A stretch of 9,661 nt of DNA from Planctomycetaceae bacterium (lineage in GTDB: Bacteria > Planctomycetota > Planctomycetia > Pirellulales > Pirellulaceae), in contig REEF01000349.1 in assembly GCA_007695205.1 (NCBI GenBank), positions 1 to 9,661 of the forward strand. The letters are read 5' to 3'. A program made the position numbers and the translations under genes. Shown piece by piece: positions 7,048 through 9,661 of this stretch (position 1 is its first letter; every line of letters starts with the position of its first letter). The notes under the pieces are model-generated. The model was not told where the DNA came from. It ran no database searches and saw only the letters and a list, made by a program, of their open reading frames with translations.

Positions 7048-7233
7048 CCCTCGCTTGCTGGTGGGGCTGCAACCGCCTTCGAACGTATTGAGATATCCAG
7101 TACCATTTCACCCGGCTCGCGGTCCGTATAATATCGAAGAAAGATCCCGTTATCTGGCAGCAGAAGCGTAATCAATTTTGCGCAGCTTACCAGGGGACAG
7201 CCGTTTTCGCTCGCAGAGCTAAGGAGTTTCCAG
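7048..7233. promoter_or_regulatory. Divergent intergenic region with consensus TATAAT (plus strand)
   Basis: This 186-bp gap separates the minus-strand 581-residue gene from the plus-strand YdjY gene. A perfect TATAAT lies at 7127-7132 on the plus strand, about 100 nt before the YdjY ATG, with no good TTGACA at 16-18 bp. A TTGAGA at 7088-7093 is too far upstream to pair with it. The plus-strand Shine-Dalgarno AAGGAG is at 7221-7226, 7 nt before the ATG. I see no clear minus-strand promoter and no convincing operator or riboswitch. Confidence 0.45.
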
Positions 7234-7989
7234 ATGTCGAAGTTTTTCACATGGTGCATCGTCACCCTGTTGATCTCCGTATTGTTGTCCCCGCTCGGAC
7301 AGCCGCATGCCTGGGGAGATGACTATAATCAGACTAGTGTAAATGGCGTGGTCACCGCCGAATCCATCAAAGAGCCGGGGACCAATCTAGTTCGACTTAC
7401 CAAGGACTACCCCATCTGGATCGACACCCAACGCAGCTTGGTGCTGGTCGATGGCGAAATCTGTTTGCGGGAGGGCATGTTGGAGATGTTCGCCTGTCCT
7501 CGTGGGACCAAGGAGCACGAGTCGATTGTGGCGGTCAACTGTCCAGCTCAATACGTGCACGCGGCACTGCTGGCGGTGGGGGCCGAGCCTGGTCGACCCG
7601 TGCAGTTCGCTCCTGAGTACATCCCGGCGTCGGGGACGATCGTGGATGTGTTCGTCTTGTGGATCGACCAGGACGGCCGTCGGCGATCGACTCGCGCTCA
7701 GGACTGGATCCGGTACCATAAGACCGACGAGCCGATGACCTACGATTGGGTTTTCGCCGGCAGCGGATTCTGGACCGACGAGCAGACGGGCGAGCGGATC
7801 TACTACGGCGACGGGGGCGATTTCATCTGCGTATCCAACTTTGCCACGGCCACGTTGGATCTGCCGGTGGCCAGTCCGCAAGATAACGCGGACCTGTTAT
7901 TTTCAGCTCTGACGGAAAGCATTCCACCGCTGGGAACTCGAGTGCGATTGGTGCTGCGACCTCGCCTGGAACCGTCAACCCAACCATAA
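7234..7989 (+). CDS. Exported YdjY-domain protein
   Basis: The 251-residue protein has an N-terminal signal peptide: a hydrophobic stretch at about 5-20 and a likely cleavage after AWG at 28. It is therefore predicted to act outside the cytoplasm. The mature part matches what I know of the YdjY domain, common and often multicopy in planctomycetes: PIWIDTQRSLVLVDGEICL (60-78), LEMFACPRGTKEHES (83-97), VHAALLAVGAEPG (108-120) and SNFATATLDLPV (201-212). No biochemical function is established for the family to my knowledge. The ATG at 7234 has a strong AAGGAG 7 nt upstream. The GDPD-DUF1080 gene follows 78 bp later on the same strand, so the two may share a transcript. Domain naming is from motif memory, not a search. 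Confidence 0.82.
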   Translation: MSKFFTWCIVTLLISVLLSPLGQPHAWGDDYNQTSVNGVVTAESIKEPGTNLVRLTKDYPIWIDTQRSLVLVDGEICLREGMLEMFACPRGTKEHESIVAVNCPAQYVHAALLAVGAEPGRPVQFAPEYIPASGTIVDVFVLWIDQDGRRRSTRAQDWIRYHKTDEPMTYDWVFAGSGFWTDEQTGERIYYGDGGDFICVSNFATATLDLPVASPQDNADLLFSALTESIPPLGTRVRLVLRPRLEPSTQP

Positions 7990-8055
7990 TACGCGGTGCT
8001 GGCAACGCGCCCCATTCTGCAAGATCGGTCATCGCTTGAAGCCTGAACCTGGAAG

Positions 8056-8061
8056 AAGGAG
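8056..8061 (+). promoter_or_regulatory. Strong Shine-Dalgarno for the GDPD-DUF1080 gene
   Basis: AAGGAG ends 6 nt before the ATG at 8068 and fixes that start over the internal Met at residue 9. The preceding gap (7990-8055) shows no clear promoter or terminator, consistent with read-through from the YdjY gene. Confidence 0.7.
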
Positions 8062-8067
8062 AATTCT

Positions 8068-9606
8068 ATGCTGGCGTACCGTTTCCGATACATGAGTCTG
8101 CCCCTGTTCACGATCGCCTGGCTGACCCTGACGGCTGGCGGCTCGTTCGCCGATCAAGACGTCCGGGCCCCATCCGAGGCCAACAGACGGAGCAGTACGG
8201 TGGCCGTCCCGGAAGGTATCGAGTTGCCGAGCCGAGGACTCAGTTCGCATCGCGGGGCCAATCATACCCATCCCGAGAACACGCTGGCCGCGTTTCGCGA
8301 AGCGGTTCGCGTCGGCGTTCATCAAATCGAACTGGATGTCTACTTGACCGACCACGGCGATTTGGTGGTCATTCACGACACGCAAGTCGATCGTACGACC
8401 GACGGCACCGGCGATGTCCGCCGCATGACGTTGGACGAAATCAAAAGCTTGGACGCCGGTAGCTGGAAACATCCACGGTTCGCCGGCGAACGGATTCCTA
8501 CTTTGGACGAAGCCCTGCGAATGATGCCTCACAACATCTGGCTGAACCTGCACCTGAAGGGCGGTCGCCCGTTGGGCGCGGCAGTGGCCCAAAAAGTGCT
8601 CGACCACGGTCGCGGATATCAGGCGTTCTTGGCGGCCGGTACGGAAGCCGCGGCGGGCGCTCGTGAAGTGTTCCCGGACGTGCTGATCTGCAACATGCAG
8701 CGGCAAAGTGACTGGGATCTGTACGTCGATCAGACCATCGAGAAAGGCGACGCGTTTATCCAGTTGCTGCGCCGTAGCGGGACGCCCGAACAGATGCGGC
8801 GACTCAAGCAAGCCGGCATCACCATCAATCTGTGCTGTGTGAACGATCCCGACGTGCTGGAGGGACTGTTCCAAGCCGGTGTCGATTTCCCGTTGGTCGA
8901 TGACCTGCACCCGATGATGGAACGAGCCATGCAACTGGGAATCGAACCGGTCCAGCCCATCTATTTGTTGTCCGACAGTCTGCACGTATGGGATGACCCT
9001 CATCCCGAATGGGCGATTGTCGGGGATGTGGGCCTGGACCCCGAAAACCCTCGACGGCTGATCAGCCAGCCGGGCGAAGGGATCTTGCGAAACGGGCCCG
9101 GCGGAAAGACGGCCGATCTAGTGACACGCGATCATTGGGGCGATGTGCATGTGCGACTGGAGTTCCTGATTTCCGAGCGATCCAATTCCGGAGTCAAACT
9201 GCAGGGGCTGTACGAGGTGCAGATTCTTGATTCTTGGCAAGTTGAAAAGCCCACGGCCAATGATTGCGGTGGCATCTATCCACGCGCCGAACTCCGGCCT
9301 CGATACCATCTGATCGACGAAGGTTTTCCTCCGTCGACCAACGCCGCCAAGCCTCCGGGCCAGTGGCAATCCCTGGAGATCATCTTTCGAGCACCCCGGT
9401 TCGACGACCAGGAAAACAAGACGGCCCACGCCCGTTTCGAACGGGTCGTCTTGAACGATCAAACGATTCATCAAGACGTCCAGGTCGCATGGCCGACCGG
9501 ACATGCCTGGCGGAACCCCGAGGTGCCCGTCGGTCCGCTTTTGCTACAAGGCGACCACGGACCGGTCGCTTTCCGCAACATTCAAGTCAGACCGCTGACG
9601 GATTGA
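8068..9606 (+). CDS. Exported glycerophosphodiester phosphodiesterase-DUF1080 (3-keto-disaccharide hydrolase-like) fusion
   Basis: The 512-residue two-domain protein has a signal peptide with likely cleavage after SFA (28). The GDPD domain (about 55-295) has HRGANHTHPENTLAAF with H61 and E70-N71, ELDVYLTDHG with metal ligands E89 and D91, and VIHD with general acid/base H103. GDPDs hydrolyse glycerophosphodiesters to glycerol-3-phosphate plus an alcohol, using a divalent metal. The usual third metal ligand, Glu in LNxExK, reads LNLHLK with His162. After a linker, a DUF1080/PF06439-type concanavalin-like domain (about 315-510) shows RSNSGVKLQGLYEVQILDSW (371-390), CGGIYPRAE (400-408), GQWQSLEIIF (431-440) and LLLQGDHGPVAFRNIQVRPL at the end. 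Some members of that family hydrolyse 3-keto-glycosides. The combination suggests envelope or extracellular processing of a glycosylated phosphodiester, which is inference. The start is set by the AAGGAG at 8056. Confidence 0.9.
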   Translation: MLAYRFRYMSLPLFTIAWLTLTAGGSFADQDVRAPSEANRRSSTVAVPEGIELPSRGLSSHRGANHTHPENTLAAFREAVRVGVHQIELDVYLTDHGDLVVIHDTQVDRTTDGTGDVRRMTLDEIKSLDAGSWKHPRFAGERIPTLDEALRMMPHNIWLNLHLKGGRPLGAAVAQKVLDHGRGYQAFLAAGTEAAAGAREVFPDVLICNMQRQSDWDLYVDQTIEKGDAFIQLLRRSGTPEQMRRLKQAGITINLCCVNDPDVLEGLFQAGVDFPLVDDLHPMMERAMQLGIEPVQPIYLLSDSLHVWDDPHPEWAIVGDVGLDPENPRRLISQPGEGILRNGPGGKTADLVTRDHWGDVHVRLEFLISERSNSGVKLQGLYEVQILDSWQVEKPTANDCGGIYPRAELRPRYHLIDEGFPPSTNAAKPPGQWQSLEIIFRAPRFDDQENKTAHARFERVVLNDQTIHQDVQVAWPTGHAWRNPEVPVGPLLLQGDHGPVAFRNIQVRPLTD

Positions 9607-9633
9607 CCCAACGTTGCATAAAGTTCCCTCGTA

Positions 9634-9654
9634 GGACGGATTGGCAATCCGTCC
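9634..9654. repeat. Near-perfect palindrome downstream of the GDPD-DUF1080 gene
   Basis: GGACGGATT (9634-9642) pairs exactly with AATCCGTCC (9646-9654) around a GGC loop; the outer loop bases also allow a tenth pair. It starts 28 nt after the stop codon, so it could terminate transcription, but no U-tract follows before the window ends. Its regular form resembles dispersed REP-like palindromes of bacterial intergenic regions. I cannot count copies from this window alone. Confidence 0.55.
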
Positions 9655-9661
9655 AGCGTTG

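Noticed and set aside
8029..9003. Minus-strand 324-codon frame opposite the GDPD-DUF1080 gene
   Set aside because: It is antisense to a gene with a signal peptide and two recognisable domains; the His/Gln/Asp-rich composition is typical of a complement frame.

Overview
The window reads as a chromosomal segment from a planctomycete, probably of the Pirellulaceae (Rhodopirellula-like). This rests on recognition, not on a search. The clues are a YdjY-domain lipid/periplasm-type protein, a secreted GDPD protein fused to a DUF1080 domain, a small stand-alone Hanks-type kinase beside core metabolic genes, high GC, weak Shine-Dalgarno use in several genes, and dyad-symmetric intergenic repeats. There are no RNA genes, insertion sequences or CRISPR arrays.

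Layout. From about 5200 leftward, six genes lie head to tail on the minus strand. In transcription order they are rpe (ribulose-phosphate 3-epimerase), a histidine-phosphatase-fold protein whose catalytic residues are all substituted, accD (acetyl-CoA carboxylase carboxyltransferase beta), a serine/threonine protein kinase, thrC (threonine synthase) and dapB (dihydrodipicolinate reductase, cut by the window edge). Gaps from rpe to the kinase are 15, 22 and 2 bp, and thrC to dapB is 3 bp. An 81-128 bp gap with a perfect 9-bp hairpin separates the kinase from thrC, so there are probably two units: rpe-PGM-like-accD-kinase and thrC-dapB. Upstream of rpe, also on the minus strand, is a 581-residue protein that I do not firmly recognise. 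Its shape (helical N-terminal half, beta-rich C-terminal half) recalls heparinase II/III-type lyases.

From 7048 the strand switches. A divergent intergenic region carries a consensus TATAAT, followed by two exported proteins on the plus strand: a YdjY-domain protein and the GDPD-DUF1080 fusion. Both have strong Shine-Dalgarno sites. After the last stop lies a near-perfect palindrome that looks like a dispersed REP-type repeat or a terminator.

The minus-strand genes supply pentose-phosphate carbon, malonyl-CoA for fatty acids, and threonine and lysine/diaminopimelate. The most interesting part is the middle. A dead phosphatase-fold protein and an apparently active kinase directly flank accD, and the kinase start is only 2 bp from the accD stop. 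This suggests, without proving, a local regulatory module on acetyl-CoA carboxylase. The plus-strand pair looks like cell-envelope or periplasmic degradation of phosphodiesters and glycans.
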